DNA from: Branchiostoma floridae
Lineage: Eukaryota; Chordata; Leptocardii; Amphioxiformes; Branchiostomatidae
Direction: 5' to 3'
Assembly (NCBI RefSeq): GCF_000003815.2
Contig: NC_049992.1
Location: forward strand, 19,047,707-19,111,706
DNA: 64,000 bases
Part shown: positions 22,472 through 32,999 of the stretch, one piece after another
How positions within the stretch are numbered: position 1 is the first letter of the stretch
Layout: every line of letters starts with the position of its first letter
Notes under the pieces: generated by a model
What the model was told of the DNA's origin: nothing
The model's input: the letters and a program-made list of their open reading frames with translations, nothing else
Database searches by the model: none
Translations under genes and position numbers: made by a program

Positions 22472-25074
22472 CTATCGACATGTCAAGATTCCCAAAAAGC
22501 TATTCACAATGCATTCTTTTTTCTTGTAGTCAACACAGCTGCGGCAGTTACAATGGTACACCGAGCTACCGCACCAGTTTAACCCGGAGCAGCATGGGGC
22601 TACACCGTCAGGGTCACATTCAGCAGGGTTACCGTCATCTGCAGGGTAACGTTGGCCGCAGCGGAAGTCGTCTCGCCACTTCTTCTTAGGATCTATTGGA
22701 TGAAAGGTTTATTCCGTCACTACTTACAAAATTAGAGTTCCACGACCTCATACCTTTGCCAAAATATATTGACCTTTTTAACTGACGTGTCATTAATGGT
22801 TTCTGTGATTATACTAGTAGGATCCTCATTGGCAGGAATTATAAATTGATCATGTTATCATTTATTTCTAATAAAGGGTTAATGCCCCGCCCCGAGGTGT
22901 ATATGGTGCGATAACCACCGAATAAACCACCGAGTGAGCGTAGCGAACGAGGTGGTTTATGAGGTGGTTATCGCACCTGACCAGGGATTATCTCACCATA
23001 TACACCGAGGATAAGGCGGGGCATTAACGTTATTATCATATAGCCTATCCAACTGACAGTTATTTCACACAAATTCCTTTATAACAAATAAACACTTTAA
23101 TACATTACATAAAAATACATTTGCAACATCATCATCATTTAACTAATAATTTTAACTAATCATCTGTTTGTGAGATAGCATATCAGCATCAACATGTGGC
23201 TTATTTGCAATACAAACTACATGTATTAAGTAGAGTCCTGGTACCCCCCATGCAGAGCCTTTTCACTTGGGCACGACAAAGTACGTATATATGAAGTGAT
23301 TTAGGAAGGTACCGGCTTAATCACGTTAGAAAGCCATAATGAAAATGTGTAAAATCAGCATAATTCCTTTTCAAGTATCCCTATATTCCCCATGTGGAGC
23401 CCTAATTAACATAACCAATCAATCATAATTTTTTTGACAGTTATGCATGGTTTACACAAACAACAGTACAAAAAAAATTCATGACTGTCCCCTGTATAAT
23501 GGTGCGGTCCAAAAAGTGGTCGGTTATTAGAATAACCGACCACTTTTGAGGTTACTGCCTGATAACCCATGGGAAATGGGGGCCTCTGATTGGCCAACTC
23601 CATCTGGCTATATGATAATGTTGTTTAAAGTATAAAAGTCAGATCTTAACCTACAAAGTTATTGTTACCCTGGAGTCCAGCCTTGTTAGGCCGGTAGACA
23701 TAAAGATTTCAGTACACAATAGAAAGCCCGATAAAAACGCCTGACAAAATGTCAAAAAAGCCGGAGCCTAACCTCTGCTTGGAGAGTCGTCCGCAGCAGG
23801 CTGACCATTGGCGTAGGTAGTGTCCACTGCAGGATGACCAGGGATGTAGGTAGTGTCCGCAACAGGCTGACCATGGGTGTAGGTAGTGTCCGCAACAGGG
23901 GTATCAATGCTGTAGGTGTTGTCCACAGCAGACTGACCATGGGTGTAGATGGTGTCCACAGCAGGCCTACCATGGGTGTATGTAGTGTCCACAGTAGGCT
24001 GACCATTGGTGTAGGTAGAGTCCAAAGCAGGCTGACCAGGGTTGGATGTATTATAAACAGCCTCCCCTGTCTGCAGATAGGAGAGACTATAGTTTATATA
24101 GCCCTTACAGTAAACGATGAATGTAAATACGGACGGCCCTTTTTATTATGTAAGATGATGTACGATCAACAATGCCCTCCTCAACATGTTTACAAGACAC
24201 AAAGACATACACATAACATACATCCCGAACGGAATGAAGACCGTTTTCTTACCTTTTGATGAACGTCTCGAACATTGTTGTGGAAATGGACCCAGGTTCC
24301 AAAACCACTCGATGTCGCCAACAGGACAGTTACTATCACGGCAACGCTAAGCCTTCTATACGTGCACTCTGAAAATACATACGATTGGAACGTCAATGTG
24401 TTGGTGTTAATGACCCAAGTATCTAGGTTACATGTATTACAGATATTCTTGAGAAGAGGGAATATAAAAGCCATTTTCCATGTAGCACGACTCCTGTATG
24501 TGTCTATACTTTTGTTTGTTGGTACGACATTATTACAAACAGTTACTAAGCTCGAAAAAATATCATTGACATTCATTAAACTTAAGTCAAAACTATTACA
24601 CTTCTTACAAAAAATGATAAAAAATTACTAAACAACAAAAAATGATACACATACATATACAACTTTTAATAATACGTTTAACGTATGGAAAGTGATGACC
24701 ATGAACTAGTTAATGCAAGACCATTGATATTTCTGGAATATCCAAAAGACTTCCAGTGAAACATAAAATAAAACCGAAAACGTACGCGGCTATAAGGAAA
24801 CAAGTAGAATTGTCAAAAATTGAGAATGAGTTTTTTAATTGCAATTTAGCATGAAATGCCATATATTTGTTCCTTTTTTAATATATTACTGAAATTAAAC
24901 ACAACTATAAAAAAAAAACTTACGACAACGTGCTTGTTGAGGTACGTTTGGCTTAAGCTTGTACATCGGTTTCCTTTTCAGGCCGTCTCGCCTAGAGCTC
25001 GGATCTGTAGTCGGGATATGTCTGTTTGTGTCGACCGTTGGTACGTCGTCTGGTGTGATGATGTCTTCAGCCAT
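22472..25074 (-). CDS. Gene C: type II membrane protein, 11-aa-repeat stalk, hevein-like C-terminal domain (4 exons, 261 aa)
   Basis: Minus-strand exons are 25074-24924, 24368-24253, 24070-23773 and 22692-22472. The splice sites are GT/AG in phases 1, 0, 1 and the sum is 786 nt with a terminal TAG. Residues 1-50 are the cytoplasmic tail (start MAEDIITPDD, end KPNVPQQARC). Residues 57-79 are the TM helix. Residues 90-188 are a stalk of about seven 11-residue repeats (DTTYTHGQPAV type), rich in Thr and likely O-glycosylated. Residues 194-243 are a Cys-rich domain: FRCGQRYPADDGNPAECDPD, then PCCSGLNWCG, HCNC and CVDY. The C-x6-CCS-x3-WCG-x5-C spacing resembles hevein-type chitin-binding domains; the assignment is by pattern only. 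Tail and TM are homologous to gene A, but the ectodomain is not. Function is unknown; a carbohydrate-binding surface receptor is inferred. Confidence 0.82.
22725..22830. repeat. Fragment of the ATGCAAAT-rich repeat family
   Basis: TTAGAGTTCCACGACCTCAT followed by ACCTTTGCCAAA matches the left terminus of the 2.57-kb copy. It lies just inside intron 3 of gene C and corresponds to the fragment at 16500 in gene B. Confidence 0.5.
22878..23028. mobile_element. Small palindromic element (151 bp) in intron 3 of gene C
   Basis: The ends are GTTAATGCCCCGCC and its inverse GGCGGGGCATTAAC. Inside are GGTGTATATGGTG / CACCATATACACC and a second nested inverted pair, GGTGCGATAACCACC / GGTGGTTATCGCACC. 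The whole element could fold into one long hairpin. It has no counterpart in intron 3 of gene B. Confidence 0.7.
23029..23632. mobile_element. TIR element (about 600 bp) in intron 3 of gene C
   Basis: The left end ATTATCATATAGCC and the right end GGCTATATGATAAT are inverted. It is absent from gene B, where intron 3 is 436 bp instead of 1,080 bp. It contains the near-perfect hairpin at 23512-23547. There is no ORF. It may form one composite element with the 151-bp palindrome to its left. Confidence 0.6.
23512..23547. repeat. Perfect 17-bp inverted repeat with 2-base loop
   Basis: AAAAGTGGTCGGTTATT is followed by AG and then its exact reverse complement. Confidence 0.95.
23660..23790 (-). repeat. 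Repeat-derived sequence at the exon 3 donor of gene C
   Basis: On the minus strand ACTCTCCAAGCAGAG|GTTAG, then GCTC, spans the last codons of the stalk exon and its donor. A 24-bp exact match lies on the plus strand at about 62026-62049, far from any receptor gene, so this stretch looks like part of a dispersed repeat. Gene B shares it with one difference; gene A does not. Confidence 0.45.
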
Positions 25075-25504
25075 GTTTACGTATCAACCTGCATGCGTAT
25101 GACATGTCATAATTCCTAGTTCAAACATGCAGTCGTGATGGATTATGGTCCCTGAACTTTTACTTTAACCCCATGTACTGAGACCATAAAGAACGTTCCC
25201 AACGACAACGCTGCGCTCTTTCTGCGGAGGTACCCCTCTCTTAAAAATAAAGACTTTTTGCACATCACTTGCTTTGATTTCAACGACTTTTCAGTGACCT
25301 TCTGTCACCTTCCCCAGTAAAATTCCGACTGAGTCATATTGTACTGCAGCTATAGGGGTAACTGTTTACAGTAATCGGTCACAAACGTTGAGTATTTTCA
25401 TCGTTAAAAATGATTGTTTATGCTTTATTCAGTGACGTACTAACCAGATGAAATTACAAAGTCAAACCACGTATGCCTCTCTGTTCTTCTACACATATGC
25501 ATCA

Positions 25505-25570
25505 GCAGTAAGGCATCAGTACTCACAGCAAAACGTCTGCGGTGGCGAAGTCTTCTTCGTGTTAAGAATT
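25505..25570 (-). other. Possible second 5' exon of gene C
   Basis: A minus-strand GCT|GTGAGTAC donor at about 25528 mirrors the one at 18570 in unit B. The block before it is conserved between the two units but has no ORF. Confidence 0.3.
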
Positions 25571-25674
25571 GGTCTCAGCTGTAAAAACAATTCAATATTC
25601 GATATGCCCAGCAGAAAGAAGATTATAGATATGACAGCATTTTCACAAATAAAGTGTTCATATGAAGAATATTA

Positions 25675-25890
25675 TCAATAACTACAGTTCGGCGACCATG
25701 AAATATTTAGAGCTTTTGTAGATGTTGAAAATGACAAAAACATTTATAATGGTATAATATGCATAGTGGTGTTTATCAAATCCCATGATTTATCATTAAG
25801 CGCTTGTGTCGCTTTATATAAACTTATCCATGATGCCTGCGAATAATTGATTGATAGTTGCAACGTGAGGAGGATAAAATGTCAGGCTTG
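25675..25890. repeat. Fragment of the ATGCAAAT-rich repeat family
   Basis: AACTACAGTTCGGCGACCATG followed by ATATTTAGAGCTTTTGTAG corresponds to the 18735 fragment in unit B. Confidence 0.45.
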
Positions 25891-26014
25891 CTAATGTTTA
25901 TGCATGGTAACGTCATTTTTTATGCGTTGTCGAAATACAGAAATGATGGCAAAGTTCCTCATCATAGTGGAACAGTTCAGCAAACGAATTGGATTCAGTT
26001 CGGAGTGCTCAATC

Positions 26015-26240
26015 AAGTAAACGATGAGACAGACTATACTCACCGGGTAACGTCTATTGTGGTGCCTGTAGCTTTATCCGGACTCCAACCAAACTCTAGA
26101 TAGGACTGCGGTATTTGCTCCTGGGTAGACAGATTTATTTTATTTTTTTTCCTTTCCAGTGTCAGTTGCCTGAAATGAATTATTCAGGACTCAGGACGAA
26201 CCATTTCGCGGCTGGCCAACATCGAATGTAGATGTAAATA
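26015..26240 (-). other. First-exon-like module, copy 5 (upstream of gene C)
   Basis: A minus-strand donor CG|GTGAGTATA sits at 26044-26037, preceded by TTTATCCGGACTC, TGGGTAGACAGATTT and TGAATTATTCAGGACTCAGG. It is the best-preserved copy and lies about 1 kb upstream of the gene C start codon. Confidence 0.45.
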
Positions 26241-26499
26241 TTTGTGATCTACTGTTGGTATATATTGAATTCAGTAAATAAAGTTCTTGTCTGAACAAAG
26301 TTGTACTTAATCACCAGAAACATTTGATTGTGTTACACTCTAGAGTATATATGGCGTTTACATTACCCCTTCCATGTAAAATACCTTGACCTTGCCCGTG
26401 CAAATCTCATTAATCAGATGAAATGCCAGGTTTCTGAATAGTTATCATACCACCACGCTACGTAAGGTTAAGTCTATATCTCTTTGCTACCATTGTGAT

Positions 26500-27620
26500 T
26501 TCAAGCATGTGTTAAAATATTTGGATACTTTTCGGCCATTTCCCAATGTGTCATAATGTACAGGCTTGATACCTGTGAGCTGACCCTTGTAAGTACGGAT
26601 ATTTGCAATACTTAAACAGACCTTATCATAGAATACCTACTTTGCCAAACATTAGTCTCCCCATACAGTAGAAAAACAAAAGTGTAAAATGTCAGACCTT
26701 TCTTCAGACTTATCACAATATTACTTCTCATATTCATATATCGTTGGCAAGCAAAACAAGGTGGGTGGTGAGCAAGGAGGCTCATCTGTGTTGATAGTAA
26801 TCATAGCACAATGCTAAACTTTCTTCCAACACAAAAGTTTACACGGATCAAAACGCTCACTGAGAGTTAGATTCCTTGAATAGAATGACATTTAATCGCT
26901 TGTCCATGAGTAGACAATTGAATTAAATGTTTTAGCCCCTTCTTAACGTTTTTATTTCATAGTGTATATGTCAACAACACCATACGTAAACGAGAGGTCA
27001 GAGTTCAACTGTCGAACTATTCTAAAAATCAATGAGTTACATTTTTGGTAGCTTTTGTGATTTCAAACATCGGCGCAAATATTTATACATATATTAGTTT
27101 TATCTTAGCTGCTTCTTCGATGTAAATAGGTTCAGTGATCATCATCAGAACTTGGTTGGACATAGTCATAGTCAAGTATGGATTCGTGCAATATCTCCCA
27201 AGTTCTTTATCTGGATAGTACTGCCTACTTTTCTCAAAAACTAATCTGCATCTGTTTAAAAAAACACGATTACAAAACATCGTCGAGCTTTTCAAAAAGA
27301 CAAAGGTCATCTTACTTCAGACAATCACAACTATTCCTTCTCATATTCATATATCTTTGTCTAGCAAAAGAATGTGGGTAGTGTATAAAAGCTACACATT
27401 AGTGTCAACTGGAAAAGTGAGCTAAGAAAAGCGTCTGTTTCTTTCTGTTTTCCCCAAACTACCATTATAGAAACTCTATAAAAGTTCATATATAAATGTG
27501 CAAATAATTGTATTGAAGTTTTTAACCCCCATTTAACGCTAATTTTCCAGATTTCATTTGACAATACACTATATGTATACACATATATGTATATATACAT
27601 ATAGTTAAATATATCATTTA
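26500..27620. other. Upstream part of the duplicated C unit
   Basis: It matches 19850-21100 block by block. No exon is seen. The TA/TG-rich stretch at 27555-27602 is low complexity. Confidence 0.5.
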
Positions 27621-28237
27621 CCAGATTTAAAATGAACTAAGTATATATATATTCTAACACTGCACGGGGACAGTATTTTTGTTTTGGACCAAAGAAGAAT
27701 GTGTACGTGTCGGGCTGGTTGGATATTGTTTCAATCGATTTGAGAAAAAAAACATGAGGTTTCTATTGTGAATCGTAATAATTTACATAAAATGATGCTG
27801 GATTGCTCTTTCCATGTGGCTCTGACCTGCTTTTGTTAATTGAACTCGATATGTTAACTCTCGAGATCAGAAAAAAGCATGCCAAAATATGCCCTGATGC
27901 CAGACGTCGTTTTTAAGCCATAGCTATAGAGTGAAAAACGTTTACAGGTCGGGCATTCAGGTCATATTACAAAGTTCATGTCTGATGACTACGTGTGGAA
28001 ACTTCTGTTTTACGTGGCCATAACTTATTTGAAAATATTGAAAAGCTAGACAAATTTCGGAAATTTCTGATACTGTACGCGCGGTCCAAGAGCTTCAGAA
28101 CTCTGACATGTTGAGACCAATCTTTGTTGAATGGCCTCCATAGATTGTGCAGCTGAAAGACGTGGGATCCACTAGCACTAAAGCCGAGGCACGTGGAAGA
28201 AATCGTCGGTTTCCAACGTCGACAGAACTGTAGCAAA
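27621..28237. other. 5' flank of the 28.2-kb gene
   Basis: No repeat or ORF of note. From 28150 the sequence runs into the first ATG exon of the next gene, so this stretch probably holds its promoter, but I see no core element I would trust. Confidence 0.35.
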
Positions 28238-31200
28238 ATGGCTGGGTTTGGAGGGAATATTTTCTTCTATCCTGACCCTGTGGGCATGATGTGTCAACTG
28301 TTCAACAACAGAACTTGTCGTGCGGCTGTACAATTTGCTGCTTTTTGTGGACTCGGATACTTTGGCTACAAGTTTGCGAAGCACGAGTTGCTCAACAGTA
28401 TTAAAGGTATGATCACTTGCTACAAAAGAACTATAGGGCTTCCGGTGCCATTGTGTTCTTCTAAAGAAACTGACATGAATACCATAAACCACACCATAAA
28501 AACACTCGGTACGCTTCGTTTCACCATTTGCATCGTCCATGAACATGTCTGTGACTTTGATCATGACCTACGAAGACTGTTGGTTATTGTGGACGTATCG
28601 ACCATTTTTGTTCTTTACGGATTGTGGCCTCCTTCTCCAAACGAAATCAAAGAGTATAAGGTAAGTTATCAAAACATTTGTGCCCACTTCACTCTTCATA
28701 GTCCATACATTGTAACCAGTGCTTTGTATGTGTTCTTGTACATGTGTGTGTTTGACTTAACATGTATGTATGAGATCCCAGCAATTCTTCTAAAGGTACT
28801 TTCTCATCCCGTACTACATACTATTGTGAAATGAAGATATAGATAGATTGGCAGTTGTACATTGTGCCTTGTTAAGTAAGATGTTGTGCAATAAAGTATA
28901 AAATCTACTGTAATTGTGAAGAGGTTGAGGGTTCATGTGAGCTTTTTGACAAATATACTCTGCTGCGGGTTAAATGCATTGCATGTTGCCAGTGCTGGAT
29001 ATACACAAAGAGAAAATGGCTACTGTGATAGTTACACGTTTTCAAATAATGATACTAAAACACTGACAATACCAAATGTTGAAAAGTACATGCCATACAG
29101 GTAGTGTTCTCTATGACACTAGCTATCCTGGCAGGGGCATTGTGGGATAGCTGTATTTCAATGTCTGCAATACTGCCTCTTGACATACAGTTACTGCCAT
29201 ACTTGTCATATTAGCATACTGTAGTTGTCCCTGACATAACGTACACGCGAAGATGGCGGGTATCCGACATCTTACGTACCGTTTCTTTGTTTTCGTGTTC
29301 AGTTTAGTTACCAGGTTTGGAGCATTTTTCAAGACAATTTTATTCAGTCTTGTGGCATATCTAAAGAGACGTCTAAAGGTGAGGACAACGTTTTCATATT
29401 TGCTTGCTTAGAGACAAATAAGATGCCTTGTTGAGTAGTGAAATCATTTCTTTGTTAACTGTTTCTGTAACTCATGTCGGATAAAAAGTGTATAATGCCT
29501 TAATGACTAAAAACAATATAAATTCTTGTACGTGTTATTGGAAGTCCCTTTGTCGTGCCAGAAAAATACCCATCTGAGTTCATACGATAATTAAAACATC
29601 TCATGTAGGAAAAGTAACGAAGGAGCTGCATGAATTATCTTAATAAGATTACATGTATACAAGAAATACGTGACTGGTAGACGTTATTCTGTGATAGCGG
29701 TATTATTCTGGGTGCAATTATGGTAGGCGTAGTTTTCCCATGAGATTTGACGTGGGTTGAATGAAAGGTCTAGTTTGCTCGATCAATAGTTTTGTTGACA
29801 GAGCAGGTCACAGTACAGGAACAGGCGAAACCTGTCAATCAAACTGGTATTGCTTATCAGGGTAAAGCTGATACGACCTAGGGCGCTCCAACAGGCCCAA
29901 TGACTGTCGAGCTAGCTACAGCGAGTCTGTGCACATGTACAGTAGCCCGGTGTTGTCGGCGCGCGGCAATACATGGCGACACAAATACATCATATAAAAT
30001 ATGTAACTGCTGCATTTATCGTCTGCGGCTTTATCATACTCGTCAACATGAACGAGAAGCTAAGTGTAGTTCTTTTTGGTGACCTTGCTGTATTGGGAGC
30101 TACGGCGTTCTGCTCAATCATGTTTATATACATATGCGTGTCTTGCCTGAAAAGAAATCGCGGTCAGGTACGTCTACAGACTCTCTGTTTACAGTTTCAT
30201 GTTAACAGTTTGTATTTTTTTGTACTAAGTGTCCCATGACATACTGTGGCTATTCACCTTATTTATTGTCTGTACCCATAAGTGCTTAAGTATTCATACG
30301 TGACGATCCTTACGGAAAGCATACGATCTTTAAAGAATCCATACGCTCCACTCCTAAGAAACATACGATCCTTACAAAATTCGTATAATCCTTACGGAAA
30401 TCATACGATCCTTACAAAACTCGTATAATCCTTACGGAAATCATACGATCCTTACGGAATTCATACGATACTTACTAATGTGTCACCGCAAAACCGGGCC
30501 GTGCTCTGTTGAAGAATAGTCTCCTTTTCTCCAGCTAGCCCAATGGTATGAAATACACCGATATGTCACTCAATAAGTTAGCGCTATTGCAGGTGGAGGT
30601 TTTAGGGCTTAGCAGGGTGGGATAATCCAGATATCGTCGGAAGTAATGCAAGTTCCGAGGCCGCCATGTTGAATTAGTAAGGATCGTATGATTTCCTTAA
30701 GGATCGTATGGTTTTTGTAAGGATCGTATGAATTCCGTAAGGATCGTAAAATTTCCGTAAGGATCGATCGTATGAATTCCGTAAGATCGTATGAAAACTT
30801 AGGCACCCCTGGTACCTAGTAGCTGCAGTGTGCGATTCCACAACTTTGTAGGAATAAGGAAAAACTGAATATGTCCTTGTCTGTTTTCAAGCTTTATTTG
30901 AAAATCACTCATTCAATGGTGCGTTTATAATTGGTATAGTTTTTTCCTTCATTTCTCTGATCCAGAGAGGTGCGCAGGGCATCTGCAGGCTTGTCTATCA
31001 ATCTATATACATGCATTATGTTCAGGGTATATTAGTTGAGAATAGGGTGGCGCCCATCTACGTTTTAATAGCCCTGGGCCTCACAACAATTGTGCAATCA
31101 CTCTAGCAGGGGATTAGTTCACAGGTAGTGGTTTGTGTTCAACTCTTTCCCAAATGCTGAGTGCTAAGCAGCATTACCATTACCAAGTCTTTGGTATGGC

Positions 31201-32991
31201 TCGACCGGGATTAAACTCATGACCTACCGACTGAAAATTGTATTTTAGTGATTTTAATCCTACCTGTGTATTATCTGTGTATTATACGGTCTTTAGCTTG
31301 TACGATAGTGCAGCGTCTCTGTAAGTCAACAGATTTCATGTACCTATTTGTATAGTGTACATGCAAGTTGAATAATAAACTGAACTGAACTGAACTGCAA
31401 GGCAAACACTCAACCCACTTGCATCGACACCACAGCCAACAGTACTTGGCTCTGTTTTTTTTTTTCAAATTACAGTACTAACACTGGTGCTTTACTATGC
31501 CCCATTGTACTTGTTTATACAACCCAGAAGCTTAATTTCGTTAAAAATCAAATCACTATTGTTTCACAAATAACCTTTCTTACGTCCACTCGTCTTGTTA
31601 TTGGTTGCCTGTTACTTATATCATACAAAAGTCATGATCCAACTCCCTTTCACCTTTTTTTTCAGCCGCTAATTTCTCCCGCAAACCAGGCCACCCAACC
31701 AAAGGATGTTCGAAAAGTAATGAAACAGTTTATCCAGTTTTAATACCTCATTTGAAATTTGTTAAATTAGTTATAGGCTTTCTCATGTTTCTGATCAGGA
31801 GTAAGGTTCATGAGGATTAGCATGTCTACAAGCTTGTTTGCCAGTCTATATACAGTATTATGTTCTTTTCTGCAGTAGCTCTAGATCTTTTTGCAACTTA
31901 GGATACTCCTGACATCCGGCCTGTCAGTGTAGTTGTTCACCCAATGCAGAAGCTTAGTTTCGTTGAACAAATAAGTATTGTATCACAATTGGACCTCGCA
32001 TGTCATCATTTAAATAAACCTACATTTTCTCGTGTTTTGAAAATGATATCTTAATGATAAGTTATATCAACTTATAAAAGCCATGATCCAGCTCCCTTAA
32101 CTTTCACCTTTATTTCAGCCACTAGTAGATAAAGATGGCCTGTGCATAGTTGCCAATAACCTGGACACCCTTAACACCGTCACGGAGGAGGTTCAACAGT
32201 CTTACCCATGGCCAATCGTACAACACCTCGTCACCAACCAAAGAGAAATCGCTGACCTGCCCACCTACCAATACGCCATCTGTTGTGTTCGCAACGCTCC
32301 CAGGATCATCTCGTTCAACGAACACGGAGAACTTCAGCCGGAGGCAGACCTGGGATTTCGCGCTTTTGACAAGATGGAAAGGTCTACAGAGCCTAGTGGT
32401 AAGATATAATGTAGACTCATGAAGTATGCTGTTGGATTTATATCATCATAAGATTTAAGTTTGATCTTGTTCAGTTTTTGTTTAGTACACAGAAATTGCA
32501 TATTAAATCGAGGTTATACCAAATCATAATCACATCATACTTCACCATCCTATCACATTGACCGTCTCAGTCGATTTATTGATTCTAGATATTTATGACT
32601 CAATCAGTTTAAAACGCCTTTTAGGCCAAAGGAGCAAAAACCATACAGCATTTGTCTTATGATATTTTTTGCATAACATGACACATTATGATAAACAATA
32701 TAAAATACGTGCAGTAGGATGTTTTTACCGCCCCATCCTCTTTAACCATTCTAAGTTGATTAAGTAATAATGACGAATAATCTCACTCTTGTGTTTTACA
32801 TTCTAGGTGTGATTGTCATCCTGTTCAATCACCCCAGAAGTAAGGACATTTCCGAATTGCACTGCTTGGAAGGAATCACTCCATCACGCCTGAAGGACCT
32901 AGCATACAACAAGCGTTTCTTATCCGTTTACAGACAATTCAACAAAAATCAGAGAGAAAGGATCAAAGAGTGTTTCAAAGTCAAACCATGA
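28238..32991 (+). CDS. Unknown-family membrane-anchored protein with three candidate alternative first exons
   Basis: The common 3' part has two exons, 32119-32398 and 32807-32991 (stop TGA), joined in phase 1. It encodes about 154 residues starting PLVDKDGLCIVANN, with β-strand-like hydrophobic segments (LCIVANN, YAICCV, VIVILFNH) and a basic C-terminus. Three upstream ATG exons all end in phase 0 with good donors and could splice to it. They are 28238-28660 (141 aa, TM segments at about 29-47 and 113-130), 29253-29378 (42 aa, one very hydrophobic helix) and 29973-30167 (65 aa, two hydrophobic helices). The resulting proteins are about 295, 196 and 219 aa. Within the first exon a 60-nt in-frame segment (28407-28466) has GTATGA...AAAG ends and may be an optional intron. 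I do not recognise the family; the Rossmann-like look is a guess from hydrophobic spacing. Confidence 0.65.
30272..30818. mobile_element. Fold-back element with arms of about 20-bp tandem repeats
   Basis: The left arm (about 30290-30478) is a run of CATACGATCCTTACGGAAAT-type units. The right arm (about 30677-30798) is the same unit inverted (GTAAGGATCGTATG). The extreme ends GTGCTTAAGTATTCATACG and CGTATGAAAACTTAGGCAC are also inverted, and TAC flanks both sides, a possible 3-bp target duplication. It lies in the intron after the third first exon. The middle (30480-30676) is unrelated and noncoding. Confidence 0.7.
31350..31402 (+). mobile_element. 3' tail of a CR1/L2-type LINE or SINE
   Basis: AATAATAAACTGAACTGAACTG is a short tandem tail like that of the LINE at 53.4 kb (ATAAATAAACTAAAC). 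Only the extreme 3' end is identifiable. Confidence 0.5.
31666..31716 (+). other. Extra exon or duplicated acceptor in the 28-33 kb gene
   Basis: TTTTTTTTCAG|CCGCTAATT mirrors the acceptor of the next exon (TTTATTTCAG|CCACTAGTA), and the preceding 100-150 bp are also similar. An in-frame stretch PLISPANQATQPKDVRK ends at a weak donor AAAA|GTAATG (phase 0). It may be an optional exon or a dead duplicate of the real acceptor. Confidence 0.35.
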
Positions 32992-32999
32992 ATTGCAAT

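Noticed and set aside
23752-24259. Overlapping ORFs on both strands of the stalk exon of gene C
   Set aside because: The 33-bp repeat leaves several frames open; only the one in phase with the TM and last exons is kept.
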